DNA from: Acidobacteriaceae bacterium dw_441
GTDB lineage: Bacteria; Acidobacteriota; Terriglobia; Terriglobales; Acidobacteriaceae
Direction: 5' to 3'
Length of the DNA: 64,000 nucleotides
NCBI GenBank assembly: GCA_018449715.1
Contig: JAAVVA010000001.1
Span: forward strand, 620,001-684,000
Numbering within the stretch: the stretch's first letter is position 1; every line of letters starts with the position of its first letter. The notes below the pieces were generated by a model. The model was given only the letters and a program-made list of their open reading frames with translations. It did no database searches and was not told the DNA's origin. This document shows positions 52,739 to 60,960 of the stretch, one piece after another. Made by a program: the position numbers and the translations under genes.

Positions 52739-54091
52739 TTGAAGCGTATATTCTCTTTTTTATTCATGGGGCTTATCAGTTGTCCTGGCGCTATTGCCCA
52801 GAATGCAGCAGCCATATCGACTCAAAAACCTCTTGTTATCCTGGTTACGATAGATGGCTTCCCAGCGCTCGCACTTGAAGACGCGCGCTTGCCCATGCCT
52901 ACATTGCGGATGTTGGCGGCGCACGGAGCAATGGCAACCGCTATGAAACCCATCAATCCAACCGTCACATGGCCCAACCATACCGCGCTGATCACAGGCG
53001 TGAATGCAAGCAAGCATGAAGTGATGGCGAACGGGCTTATCACGTTTCCATCTGATGGTACTGCTCCTAAGGTTGAGCCGTGGGTGGATAAGGACAAACT
53101 GGTTCATGCCAAGACTCTTTATGAAGCAGCGGCAGAAAAGGGGCTTAGCGTTGGGCAGGTGGACTGGGTCGCGATCTATGGCGCGAAAGGCGTGCAGTGG
53201 AAGTTCGGCGAAAAGCCTAACGTAGACGATGTCATTCCACAGGAACTGATTGCTCAGGGGACGGTAACAAGGGAAGAGATTGAGCAATTTGGTGAGAAGA
53301 GCAGTTCTGCGTGGCGCGACCAGATATGGACAGATGCTGCGGTAGACATTATCGAGAAGCACGCGCCGGATTTATTGCTTGTGCACCTGCTCCAGACGGA
53401 CTCGATACAGCATCAGTATGCTCCCTTAAGCCCTGCTGCCTATACAGCGTATGCGTATGCTGACCGTTGTCTCGAGCGCATCATCGATGCTGTCCGATCG
53501 ATTGGCGCATTGGATCGTACGACGTTTATCGTGGCTTCCGACCATGGCTTCGCGACATACACGCATACGATTCGTCCCAATATCGCATTGGTAAACCTGG
53601 GACTTCTCCAGAAACAAGGCGATCGCTATACGGGGAGCGTCTGGGTAAAAGAGGAAGGTGGAGCGGCCTCGATCTACATCCGAGATGTAAAGCGTCGCGC
53701 GGAACTCGTCCCAAAATTGAAGACGTATTTTGAATCTCTCCCCGGAGTCTCGCATGCCTATACAAATGAGGAGGCGCAAGCCATTGGATTGCCTTCAGAG
53801 AAGGTATCAGACCAGGCGCCTCAGCTTTACCTCACTGCGGCATCAGACTATGCCTTTGGTGATGGGACAAACGGGCCACTGACGCAGAGTGGAGCCCCAA
53901 GGGGACAACACGGATATCTGAACAATATGCCGGAGGTGCAAGCCCTCTTTGTGGCTTCCGGAGCAGCGATCAAGCCTGGGGTGCAACTCGGTGCAATTTC
54001 GAATCTCCGCGTTGCTCCCACAATTGCCAAGATACTGAGAGTACAGCTTCCTGCTGCAAAGGAAGCGCCCCTGAATGAAATCCTCCGCTAG
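52739..54091 (+). CDS. Nucleotide pyrophosphatase/phosphodiesterase (alkaline phosphatase superfamily), secreted
   Basis: A 450-residue hydrolase. The TTG start at 52739 is needed to give a signal peptide (MKRIFSFLFMGLISCPGAIA); no better start exists. Metal and nucleophile sites of the NPP branch are visible: LVTIDGFP (first metal Asp), nucleophile Thr in NPTVTWPNHTALITG, LLVHLLQTDSIQHQYAP (Asp and His), ASDHGF (Asp and His), and the final His in GQHGYLNNMPE. It probably releases nucleotides or phosphate from esters in the periplasm or outside, next to an outer-membrane importer. Confidence 0.88.
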   Translation: MKRIFSFLFMGLISCPGAIAQNAAAISTQKPLVILVTIDGFPALALEDARLPMPTLRMLAAHGAMATAMKPINPTVTWPNHTALITGVNASKHEVMANGLITFPSDGTAPKVEPWVDKDKLVHAKTLYEAAAEKGLSVGQVDWVAIYGAKGVQWKFGEKPNVDDVIPQELIAQGTVTREEIEQFGEKSSSAWRDQIWTDAAVDIIEKHAPDLLLVHLLQTDSIQHQYAPLSPAAYTAYAYADRCLERIIDAVRSIGALDRTTFIVASDHGFATYTHTIRPNIALVNLGLLQKQGDRYTGSVWVKEEGGAASIYIRDVKRRAELVPKLKTYFESLPGVSHAYTNEEAQAIGLPSEKVSDQAPQLYLTAASDYAFGDGTNGPLTQSGAPRGQHGYLNNMPEVQALFVASGAAIKPGVQLGAISNLRVAPTIAKILRVQLPAAKEAPLNEILR

Positions 54092-54450
54092 TGGCGGTTC
54101 ACTTCTCCGGTATTTCTTCCTCTTGAGGCTGTAGGAGGGAACGCGGGTTATAAAGCACTGTCTTCTTGCGTTGTGCTGGTGCTCACCGACCGTATCTCCG
54201 CAGGGCATAGGCATGGGCTGATGTCGCCATCTTTGCGCATCTGCCCTGATAGTGCTGCATTGCGGTTTGCAGGAGTAATGGTGGTTTTCCTGTAAGCTGT
54301 TCTCCGAAGTTAAGCAACCACTTGTTCGGCTGTATGTCAGTAGCCGTCAGGTCGGCTTTCACGCGTTCCACATCACAGACCTCACCATAAGATGCATCTA
54401 ACCGACTAAGAAGTCGTACATGCCTGCGTCGCCACTAAGAGGTCAATCTA
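54092..54450. other. 359-bp gap, no confident gene
   Basis: The minus strand holds an open stretch at about 54183-54371 (up to about 83 codons without a stop if extended upstream) with a protein-like mix of residues (VKADLTATDIQPNKWLLNFG). It has only a GTG start, no ribosome site and no recognised family. It could be a small unknown gene or a remnant; I do not call it. The rest shows nothing clear. Confidence 0.4.
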
Positions 54451-54879
54451 ATGAATAAGTCTGAGGTTGAAGTAGAAAACCGAACTACGAATGATTCGTT
54501 TGGCAAGTTCGCAGCCTCTGCCTCAAGCTGGCTTGGCTCAAAGTGGGCATTTGCAGGCGCGGGATTGGTGATCGTTATTTGGGCTGCTGTTGGTCCAATT
54601 TTTCATTTCTCCGACACCTGGCAGCTAGTCATCAATACGGGCACCACGATTGTGACTTTCCTGATGGTATTTCTCATTCAGAACACGCAAAACCGTGATG
54701 CACGAGCCATCAACCTAAAACTTAACGAACTGATTCACGCCATCGACAAAGCGCGAGATCAAATGATTGACATCGAGAGTCTCAGCGACTTGGAGTTGGA
54801 TGAACTACAAATGAAATACGAGAAAATTAAGGCCGAATGTATCGAGCGCCAAGCCCGGGCAAGAAGGAACAGCCATTAG
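54451..54879 (+). CDS. Low-affinity iron permease family protein
   Basis: A 142-residue membrane protein. Two hydrophobic helices (KWAFAGAGLVIVIWAAVGPI and WQLVINTGTTIVTFLMVFLI) are followed by the diagnostic IQNTQNRDARAINLKLNELI of the Iron_permease family and an acidic, probably coiled C-terminus. The family is named after yeast Fet4, but bacterial members are short and iron transport is not proven. The ATG follows AAGAGG. It is probably monocistronic. Confidence 0.87.
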   Translation: MNKSEVEVENRTTNDSFGKFAASASSWLGSKWAFAGAGLVIVIWAAVGPIFHFSDTWQLVINTGTTIVTFLMVFLIQNTQNRDARAINLKLNELIHAIDKARDQMIDIESLSDLELDELQMKYEKIKAECIERQARARRNSH

Positions 54880-55205
54880 TTTCCACTGGTCTATAACGAA
54901 CCAGGGACAGTGTAGAGCCATCCCTGATTCGATCTACAGGCCCACGGCAAATACTCTGGGTTATTGGAGTGCTGCGAGCCCTCCGGCCAATAAATGGCGT
55001 GTGTGATTGAGTAAACCAAGGCCAAGGGAATTTGATGTTTGTAGCGATCTACCTCATCCGCGCCCATGAATAGTGCAATATTCATGGTGCCGACGGCTTT
55101 TGCTCCAGTACGGTATGCCCCTCACTAGCTTGTTTGTTTTATCTCGAAAACGATGCAGTAAGTACTCTTGAGATGACCTGAGTCCACTCCGTGAGCAGAT
55201 GGTTG
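54880..55205. other. 326-bp gap, no confident gene
   Basis: On the minus strand a 64-codon frame from an ATG at about 55085 lacks a ribosome site and a recognisable family. A nearby imperfect dyad (CATGAAT...ATTCATG, about 55068-55085) may be incidental. No RNA gene or repeat is evident. Confidence 0.4.
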
Positions 55206-55586
55206 TCATTGCTGCAATACGGTATAGAGAAGCAGAATCGCAGCTCCGGCTAGAGAGAAATCCTTCACCATGTGGGCGAACTCGCTGAGTCGCATGTAGG
55301 AGTCTGTTTCGCGCCAGAACTTATGCAGAAAGAATGGTGCAGGGAAGATGATCCCGAACAGAAGTGTAGGGCCAATCCAGCTATGCGGGGCAAAGAGCTC
55401 GAACAGGCCACCTCCTACCATCATGACGACGGTGAGCAGGGTCGTTGCCCGTGGCAAGGGGACTCCCTTGCGCTTCAGAAGAGCTGCATGCTCCGTGAAA
55501 TTCAGCAGATGGCTCATTCCCATTGAGACAAAGTAGGTCACGAACAGAACTCGTCCAATCAGAGGTAGCGAAGAGATCAAGGGCAA
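55206..55586 (-). CDS. DoxX-family membrane protein
   Basis: A 126-residue four-helix membrane protein with the DoxX pattern: PLIGRVLFVTYFVSMGMSHL, the GVPLPRATTLLTVVMMVGGG segment, and a third loop with KFWRE. DoxX-type proteins associate with terminal oxidation or thiol stress, but the role is undefined. The start is probably the TTG at 55586. It lies 14 bp downstream of the desaturase gene on the same strand, suggesting co-transcription. Confidence 0.8.
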   Translation of the reverse strand: MPLISSLPLIGRVLFVTYFVSMGMSHLLNFTEHAALLKRKGVPLPRATTLLTVVMMVGGGLFELFAPHSWIGPTLLFGIIFPAPFFLHKFWRETDSYMRLSEFAHMVKDFSLAGAAILLLYTVLQQ

Positions 55587-55600
55587 GAGAGACTCCAGTT

Positions 55601-56473
55601 CTAAAAGACAATCTTCTTTTTAAGCTCGGGTGCAGCTTCATCGATGCGGCGGGAGAGCTCCTGCAGGTGGCAGGTGGGGACGCGTGGGAAGAGATGGTGT
55701 TCAATATGCAAAAACATATTGAAGGAGATGGCGTTCTTGATCTTGTTGCGCAAAGTGCGGGCAATGTAGTGGGTACGATCACAATGGTGATGTACCGTCC
55801 AGACAGCGAAGAAGGCGGTAAGGCACTGTGCGACGAGCATGGCGGAGACGTGATATCGCAGAAGGGCAGAATGTGAAAAACAATAGACCCAGACGATCCA
55901 GGCGAGACTCATCGTCAGCTCTCCGAGTACGATTCGCCGAAGTCTGCGATTGCCTTGACGAAATGCTGTGAGGTGCAGAAGTACAGGAAACACAGGGCCA
56001 TGAAGGAGGGCTGCCCAGGCAGGCATCTCTGCGCTGCGCCCTTCAACGTCATCCTCGCTAAGCAGAAGCTTGTGATGGCGCAGATGGTTGTATTGTACGG
56101 CGTGCATGGAGCCGAGCATCAGGAAGCTCATGATCCAAAGAACGGTATCGGTTGCACGGCGAGAGAGGCCAAGTGCTAGATGGAATGCGTTATGGACGAC
56201 GCGAAGTCCCGTGAGAAAGAAGAAGAACGAGAGACCGAGAGCCAGGAGGGTGTACCCATAGGCCTCGGCTACAAGGGATGCGATAAGCCAGAGCGAAGGG
56301 AGTAGAAGCTCCCACACAGCTTCTTTCCATGTGACTGAAACAAGGTCTTTCCATGTAATAGAAAGCAACCTGGGATCGGTGAAGATATCACCTTCCATAT
56401 CCGCTAGTGCCATGGACTCCGCTGTCGGTGAATGCGGTGTGGTGTGAACTCTCCTGAGAGTAGTTGCCTGCAT
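55601..56473 (-). CDS. Membrane fatty acid desaturase
   Basis: A 290-residue di-iron desaturase of the DesA/FADS superfamily. Three histidine boxes are visible: HNAFH near residue 93, HLRHHK near 130 and HIEHHLFP near 257, with an extra VHHHCDRTHY near 225. At least four hydrophobic spans lie between them. It introduces a double bond in an acyl chain, using electrons from ferredoxin or a cytochrome. The DoxX gene follows. It diverges from the hydrogenase small-subunit gene. Confidence 0.9.
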   Translation of the reverse strand: MQATTLRRVHTTPHSPTAESMALADMEGDIFTDPRLLSITWKDLVSVTWKEAVWELLLPSLWLIASLVAEAYGYTLLALGLSFFFFLTGLRVVHNAFHLALGLSRRATDTVLWIMSFLMLGSMHAVQYNHLRHHKLLLSEDDVEGRSAEMPAWAALLHGPVFPVLLHLTAFRQGNRRLRRIVLGELTMSLAWIVWVYCFSHSALLRYHVSAMLVAQCLTAFFAVWTVHHHCDRTHYIARTLRNKIKNAISFNMFLHIEHHLFPRVPTCHLQELSRRIDEAAPELKKKIVF

Positions 56474-56723
56474 AGTGTTTCTGCCTCAGATCGAAAAAGG
56501 ATCGACTACTTGAAGAATCGAAGAACGAGAAGATGGCGTTTCATCAGAAAATGCAACGTCACAGACACACTTGGGCTTCACCCTGAAGATTGAGGATTAA
56601 CCATAGCAATGTGTTACGCCGACCTCTGTGATATGCGTCACAGCATCTTCTCTGGCCGCAGTCCATAATTTCCAGCATCTGCCCCATGGGGTGATCCGTA
56701 CGCTGGGTTTGGAAAGAGGGAGC

Positions 56724-57833
56724 ATGGAGATCGCCAAGGTAGGTCTACGATCGGCGCTGGAGGCACGAGAAATTACGCGCCGACAGTTCATAGAGTTCTG
56801 TAGCGCCATGGTTGCTACTTTGGCGTTGCCATCGCGCTATACCACCGCCGTTGCCGAGGCACTGGAGAAGACAAAGCGACCGGTGCTGGTCTGGCTGGAG
56901 TTTCAGGACTGCGCTGGCAACTCAGAATCCATGCTTCGTTCAGGAGACCCTCCGGTCGGTGATTTTGTGCTGGAGTTGTTTTCCTGGGAGTATCACGAAC
57001 TGATTATGGCGGGAGCGGGCAAGAAGGCCGAAGAGACGCTGCAACGGATCGTGCGCGACCATAAAGGCGAATATATCGTTGTGGTCGAAGGAGCTATTCC
57101 TACTGCGGATGATGGGGTCTACTGCACAATCGGCGGACGGACGGCGCTGGATATTGCACGGGAGGTGTGCGCGCATGCCGCAGCCAATATTGCAATTGGC
57201 GCGTGTGCATGGGATGGGGGAGTGGTAAGTGCAGGGCCGAATCCAACAGGTGCAGTCGGCTTACAGGAAGCAGTCCCAGGCATAAAAGTGATCAACCTGG
57301 GAGGCTGTCCGCATAACCCGGCCAATACGGCAGCGGTTCTCGTGCACTATCTGACATTTAATGAGATGCCGGAGCTGGACCAGTACAACCGGCCGTTGTT
57401 TGCTTATGGCAATCTCATTCACGATCAGTGCGAGCGGCGTGCGCACTACGACGCGGGGCGGTTTGTCGAGGAGTGGGGAGACGAGGCGCATCGAAAGGGC
57501 TGGTGCCTTTATAAAGTGGGTTGTAAAGGGCCTGAGGCAACCTATAACTGTCCTACAGTGCGATGGAACAGTGGAACGAGTTGGCCGGTAAAGGCCGGGC
57601 ATGGGTGTATTGCCTGCGCTTCGCACCGATTCTGGGATACGCGCTCTCCTTTTTACGATCGCCTGCCGAGTGTTCCAGGCTTTGGTGTCGATGTGAAGGC
57701 GGAAGAGATTGGCTGGATTGGCACAGGCGTGGTTGCAGGAGCGATGGTCGCGCAAGTTGCAGGCAATGTAGTGCGTGATGTGTTGCGGGCCCGGAAGGAC
57801 CAGGACGAGACAGATCAGACCCCTGACGCATAG
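56724..57833 (+). CDS. [NiFe]-hydrogenase small subunit, Tat-exported, with altered proximal cluster site
   Basis: A 369-residue protein from ATG 56724 (AGAGGGA upstream). A twin-arginine signal (ITRRQFIEF, residues 17-25) precedes the iron-sulphur domain. Distal-cluster ligands are H233, C236, C261 and C267; medial ligands C276, C295 and C298. Proximal ligands are C63, C161 and C195, but the fourth position, normally Cys in CTGCSE, is Asn66 (DCAGNSES). The extra cysteines of O2-tolerant enzymes are absent. One C-terminal helix (about 330-350) anchors it. A cytochrome b gene follows by 42 bp; the large (NiFe) subunit gene is not adjacent. Confidence 0.93.
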   Translation: MEIAKVGLRSALEAREITRRQFIEFCSAMVATLALPSRYTTAVAEALEKTKRPVLVWLEFQDCAGNSESMLRSGDPPVGDFVLELFSWEYHELIMAGAGKKAEETLQRIVRDHKGEYIVVVEGAIPTADDGVYCTIGGRTALDIAREVCAHAAANIAIGACAWDGGVVSAGPNPTGAVGLQEAVPGIKVINLGGCPHNPANTAAVLVHYLTFNEMPELDQYNRPLFAYGNLIHDQCERRAHYDAGRFVEEWGDEAHRKGWCLYKVGCKGPEATYNCPTVRWNSGTSWPVKAGHGCIACASHRFWDTRSPFYDRLPSVPGFGVDVKAEEIGWIGTGVVAGAMVAQVAGNVVRDVLRARKDQDETDQTPDA

Positions 57834-57875
57834 GGAGATTGCGTTGTTGCATGACGCGAGCGGAGACAACGCATC

Positions 57876-58670
57876 ATGAAAAAGACGAAGAGAGAAACAG
57901 GAGCAGGGCATACATGGAAACAGCCTGAGCCGGGCCATGTAAGGCTCTATGTGTGGGAGTGGCCTGTGCGCTTCAGTCACTGGCTTCTTGTCTTTACTAT
58001 TATTTCGCTCTCAATCACGGGCTATTACATGCATGCACCGTATGTGGTGGCACGTGGCCGGGAAGCGTACGTAATGGGTACGATGCGATTTGTACACGTC
58101 GTCTCCGGCTTTGTATTTTTCGCAGCGCTCATTATTCGTGGTGTATGGTTTTTTATCGGCAACAGGTGGTCGCGATGGGATCAGTTCGTCCCCACAACAA
58201 AGAAGCGGCTGGAGCAGCTGATTGCAGTCGGAAAATACTACGGATTTATGGCGTGGTCTCCTGTTCGTTTTATAGGCCACAACCCGATGGCCGGTGCAGC
58301 CTATGCCGTTGTCTATGGGATGGTGTTTGTCGAGATCGTTACGGGGCTGGTGCTTTTTTCAGAAACAGTACACAATTCGACACTTACTTTTTTTGTGGGC
58401 TGGATTCCACCTCTTATTGACGTTCAGTGGCTTCGGGAGATCCACTTCTTATTCATGTTCGGTTTCTGGATGTTCTTTATCCATCACATCTACACGGCGA
58501 TTCTGGTATCAGTGGAAGAGCAGAATGGCCTGATGGATAGTATTTTCAGCGGTTACAAATTCATCCCTGAGGCAGAGTTGCTTGAAGAGGCTGAGGCCAG
58601 CCATGATCCGGAGTTGCTTCCAGACTCGATGGTAGTTGATGTGATGGACGAGAAAGGGGCCTTACGCTAA
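57876..58670 (+). CDS. Ni/Fe-hydrogenase b-type cytochrome subunit
   Basis: A 264-residue di-haem membrane cytochrome of the HyaC/HupC family that passes electrons from the hydrogenase small subunit to quinones. Helices carry likely haem ligands in VRFSHWLLVFTI, MRFVHVVSGFVFF, and the C-terminal IHFLFMFGFWMFFIHHIYTA. It ends in an acidic cytosolic tail. It lies 42 bp after the small subunit, on the same strand. An 8-bp hairpin straddles its stop codon. Isp1-type cytochromes are an alternative name. Confidence 0.93.
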   Translation: MKKTKRETGAGHTWKQPEPGHVRLYVWEWPVRFSHWLLVFTIISLSITGYYMHAPYVVARGREAYVMGTMRFVHVVSGFVFFAALIIRGVWFFIGNRWSRWDQFVPTTKKRLEQLIAVGKYYGFMAWSPVRFIGHNPMAGAAYAVVYGMVFVEIVTGLVLFSETVHNSTLTFFVGWIPPLIDVQWLREIHFLFMFGFWMFFIHHIYTAILVSVEEQNGLMDSIFSGYKFIPEAELLEEAEASHDPELLPDSMVVDVMDEKGALR

Positions 58671-58783
58671 GAGCGTAAGACCCCGAATAAGTCCCTGAGG
58701 GCGTCCTGATTCTCTCGTCGCCAGCTCACTTTCCTCGTGATAAATTATCAGGCCGTTAGCTGGATTGCCGCTGCACTCTGGCT

Positions 58784-60205
58784 TTACTGGATTCCCAAAG
58801 CGGCTAGTTGCTTCGGGGTGGGGTCATCGGTGGCAATCAGGTTATGGCAGACGGAGCAGTCGTTATTGATGGACTTTCCACCTTTGGAATTGTGGCTGCC
58901 GTCGTGGCAACGGAAGCATCCGGGGTAGTCGTTGTGGCCGAGATTATTCGGATGTGTACCCCAGGAGACCTTCATGGAGGGGAAGACATTGCGTGAGTAG
59001 AGGGCGGCAAGTGTTTGCCCTGCGCGATCGATCTGGGAGCGCTGGGCACTCCAGATCTGCGGATACTGGGTACGGTAGAAATCCTCGAGGCCGCTGGTGA
59101 TTCTCGATATCGCTTCCTGCCGGGAACTATAACTGGCCTTCATCAACGCAAGGCCTTGCTTGTGGATAAAGGGAAGACTTGGATCGGGTGCTCCCTTCGC
59201 CATCGCCTTATTGAGGACAGCCTCGGGTGTATCGAAGGAGTGGGCGGCGCGATTGTGGCAGTCGATGCAGTCCATCAGGCGCTTCTGGCCGGAGGGAGGG
59301 CTCTTGACGTCGGAACTGAGGTACTCGGTTGTGGATCCGTCGGATTCAACCTTGGCGACCCAGGGGATCGTCTGGTGAGTTGTGTCCGTCGCAATGTACT
59401 CGATTCTGCCGAGGTGCGCGCCGTGAATGCCGCTGAGCCTGCCGAACTGATCTTTGCCTCCGACGTGCATCAGAACGACGGAGTATGTTGCGGAGTTTTT
59501 TTCGTCATCGCCGTAGGAGGCTTTGATTTGCAACTTGTCGCCGATGAACTTTTCGGCGTTGTGACAGTTCAGGCAGGTAGTACTGGCTGCCGGTATCTTG
59601 TCGTCGCTCGTGATCGGTCTCGGATATCGCTGGCTTGCTTCGAGCAGTAGCTGTTTGGTTCCGTTCAGTTTGGCATGGATGTACCCTGGCAGACCGCTGG
59701 CGATGTGGCACTGTGTGCAGGCTACGCTGGAGTGGGAGGATATCTGATAAGCAGTCCACTCGGGATCCATGGTGTGGCATGTCTGGCCACAGAAGGAGAC
59801 GGTATCCATGTAGGCGACTCCGCGATAGGTGGCTGTGCCTACAATGACGAAGTTGATGAAGGTTGCGACGAGGATGAAGTCGATCGCATGCCGCAGTGAG
59901 GGATTGCCGAGGTCGATCTGCGGATAGACTGACGGGATTTGACTGGATGCTCGCAGTTCACGGCGTCTCCACCACATGCCGACTGGAATCAGAAGGAGAC
60001 CCAGAACGAAGAGGCCAGGAAGGACGAGATCGAAAACTATACCGAGGTACGGGTTATTGGATCCACTGCGCCCGAGGACATCGACAACCCAGAAGCCGAT
60101 GAGGATGAGAGCGGATGATGTCGCCAAAGCTGCACCGAGTAGGCTGATGCGATTGGTGCCGTAGAAGAAGAGAGGGCGAATCCAGTTTTCCCGTATATTT
60201 GCCAA
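58784..60205 (-). CDS. NapC/NirT-family multihaem c-type cytochrome
   Basis: A 473-residue inner-membrane cytochrome. Three hydrophobic helices (about 21-42, 58-78, 108-126) are followed by a periplasmic domain. The first haem site reads CGQTCH (C139-C143-H144) with three residues between the cysteines, followed by the usual T-M. Five ordinary C-x2-C-H sites follow (CTQCH, CLNCH, CIDCH, CFRCH, CSVCH), giving six haems. NapC/NrfH relatives take electrons from quinol and hand them to periplasmic cytochromes. The start is a TTG with AGAGG upstream. It is last in the minus-strand cytochrome cluster. Confidence 0.85.
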   Translation of the reverse strand: MANIRENWIRPLFFYGTNRISLLGAALATSSALILIGFWVVDVLGRSGSNNPYLGIVFDLVLPGLFVLGLLLIPVGMWWRRRELRASSQIPSVYPQIDLGNPSLRHAIDFILVATFINFVIVGTATYRGVAYMDTVSFCGQTCHTMDPEWTAYQISSHSSVACTQCHIASGLPGYIHAKLNGTKQLLLEASQRYPRPITSDDKIPAASTTCLNCHNAEKFIGDKLQIKASYGDDEKNSATYSVVLMHVGGKDQFGRLSGIHGAHLGRIEYIATDTTHQTIPWVAKVESDGSTTEYLSSDVKSPPSGQKRLMDCIDCHNRAAHSFDTPEAVLNKAMAKGAPDPSLPFIHKQGLALMKASYSSRQEAISRITSGLEDFYRTQYPQIWSAQRSQIDRAGQTLAALYSRNVFPSMKVSWGTHPNNLGHNDYPGCFRCHDGSHNSKGGKSINNDCSVCHNLIATDDPTPKQLAALGIQ

Positions 60206-60229
60206 GCAAGCACCTCTGCGTTCTGCTGG

Positions 60230-60550
60230 TTACTTCTTCTGAAGTGTGCGCATATATGCGATGACATCTTTAATCTGAGGGTCGGTCAGTTTGCCGGAGT
60301 AAGCGGGCATCTTGCCCTTGCCGCTCTTGGTCACGTCAATCATGTCCGCATCTGATTTGCTGACGATATCAGGTGCGAGCAGGGAAGGGGTCTTCATCGA
60401 TTTACCTGCGGGCGTGCTACCACTTCCATCTGCCGCATGGCACATGGCACATTTGGACTTGTAGGTATCGGCTCCGCTCTGCGCCTGTGCGCCTGCGGCT
60501 GTGAAGGTTAGAACGAGCGTGGCGAAGATAATTGCCTGCCTGTTTTTCAT
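60230..60550 (-). CDS. Small monohaem cytochrome c (copy 2)
   Basis: A 106-residue periplasmic cytochrome c. A signal peptide (MKNRQAIIFATLVLTFTAAG...) precedes the haem site CAMCH (about residues 34-38), and the axial Met is probably in KGKMPAYSG. AAGGAATA lies upstream of its ATG. It is a close duplicate of the next gene upstream in the operon, 41 bp away, and lies 24 bp before the NapC-like gene. It is a likely electron shuttle between that protein and the outer-membrane conduit. Confidence 0.92.
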   Translation of the reverse strand: MKNRQAIIFATLVLTFTAAGAQAQSGADTYKSKCAMCHAADGSGSTPAGKSMKTPSLLAPDIVSKSDADMIDVTKSGKGKMPAYSGKLTDPQIKDVIAYMRTLQKK

Positions 60551-60591
60551 CGTGATATTCCTTTCTACTTTGTTGGGAGATGCGCCAAGGG

Positions 60592-60960
60592 CTATTTCTT
60601 TTGCAGCGTTCGGATGTATGCAACGACATCTTTAATCTGAATGTCGGTGAGTTTGCCGGAGTAAGCTGGCATTTTGCCTCTGCCATCTTTGGTGTATTGA
60701 ATAAAGTCAGTGTCAGACATCTTCAGCATCTCGTCGGAGGAGAAGGGAGGTGTCTTCGTCGCCTTACCTGCCGGAGTGTTGCCGCTTCCGTCTGCCGCAT
60801 GGCACATGACGCATTTGGACTTGTAGGTATCAGTCCCGCTCTGCGCAAGAAGCGACGTTACCGAGAGGAAGAGAGCGGCGAGAAACATAGAGCTCATGAT
60901 TCCCGTTGTAATGAAGCGTTTTTTCAGCGTCTCGGATGAGCACATCCGGTTAGAACTCAT
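60592..60960 (-). CDS. Small monohaem cytochrome c (copy 1)
   Basis: A 122-residue cytochrome c with haem site CVMCH and Met in RGKMPAYSG, nearly the same as its neighbour from the first cysteine on. I chose the ATG at 60960, which overlaps the end of the barrel gene by 11 bp; an ATG at 60897 would leave a signal-only start (MSSMFLAALF). The longer frame to 61035 lies inside the barrel gene and is not credible. Tandem with copy 2. Confidence 0.88.
   Translation of the reverse strand: MSSNRMCSSETLKKRFITTGIMSSMFLAALFLSVTSLLAQSGTDTYKSKCVMCHAADGSGNTPAGKATKTPPFSSDEMLKMSDTDFIQYTKDGRGKMPAYSGKLTDIQIKDVVAYIRTLQKK

Noticed and set aside
54183..54371. Minus-strand frame of 62 codons
   Set aside because: Only a GTG start with no ribosome site and no recognisable family; described in the gap entry instead of being called.
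54891..55085. Minus-strand frame of 64 codons
   Set aside because: ATG present, but no ribosome site, no family and unremarkable composition.
58661..58679. Hairpin at the end of the cytochrome b gene
   Set aside because: Only an 8-bp stem with no T run; too weak to call a terminator.
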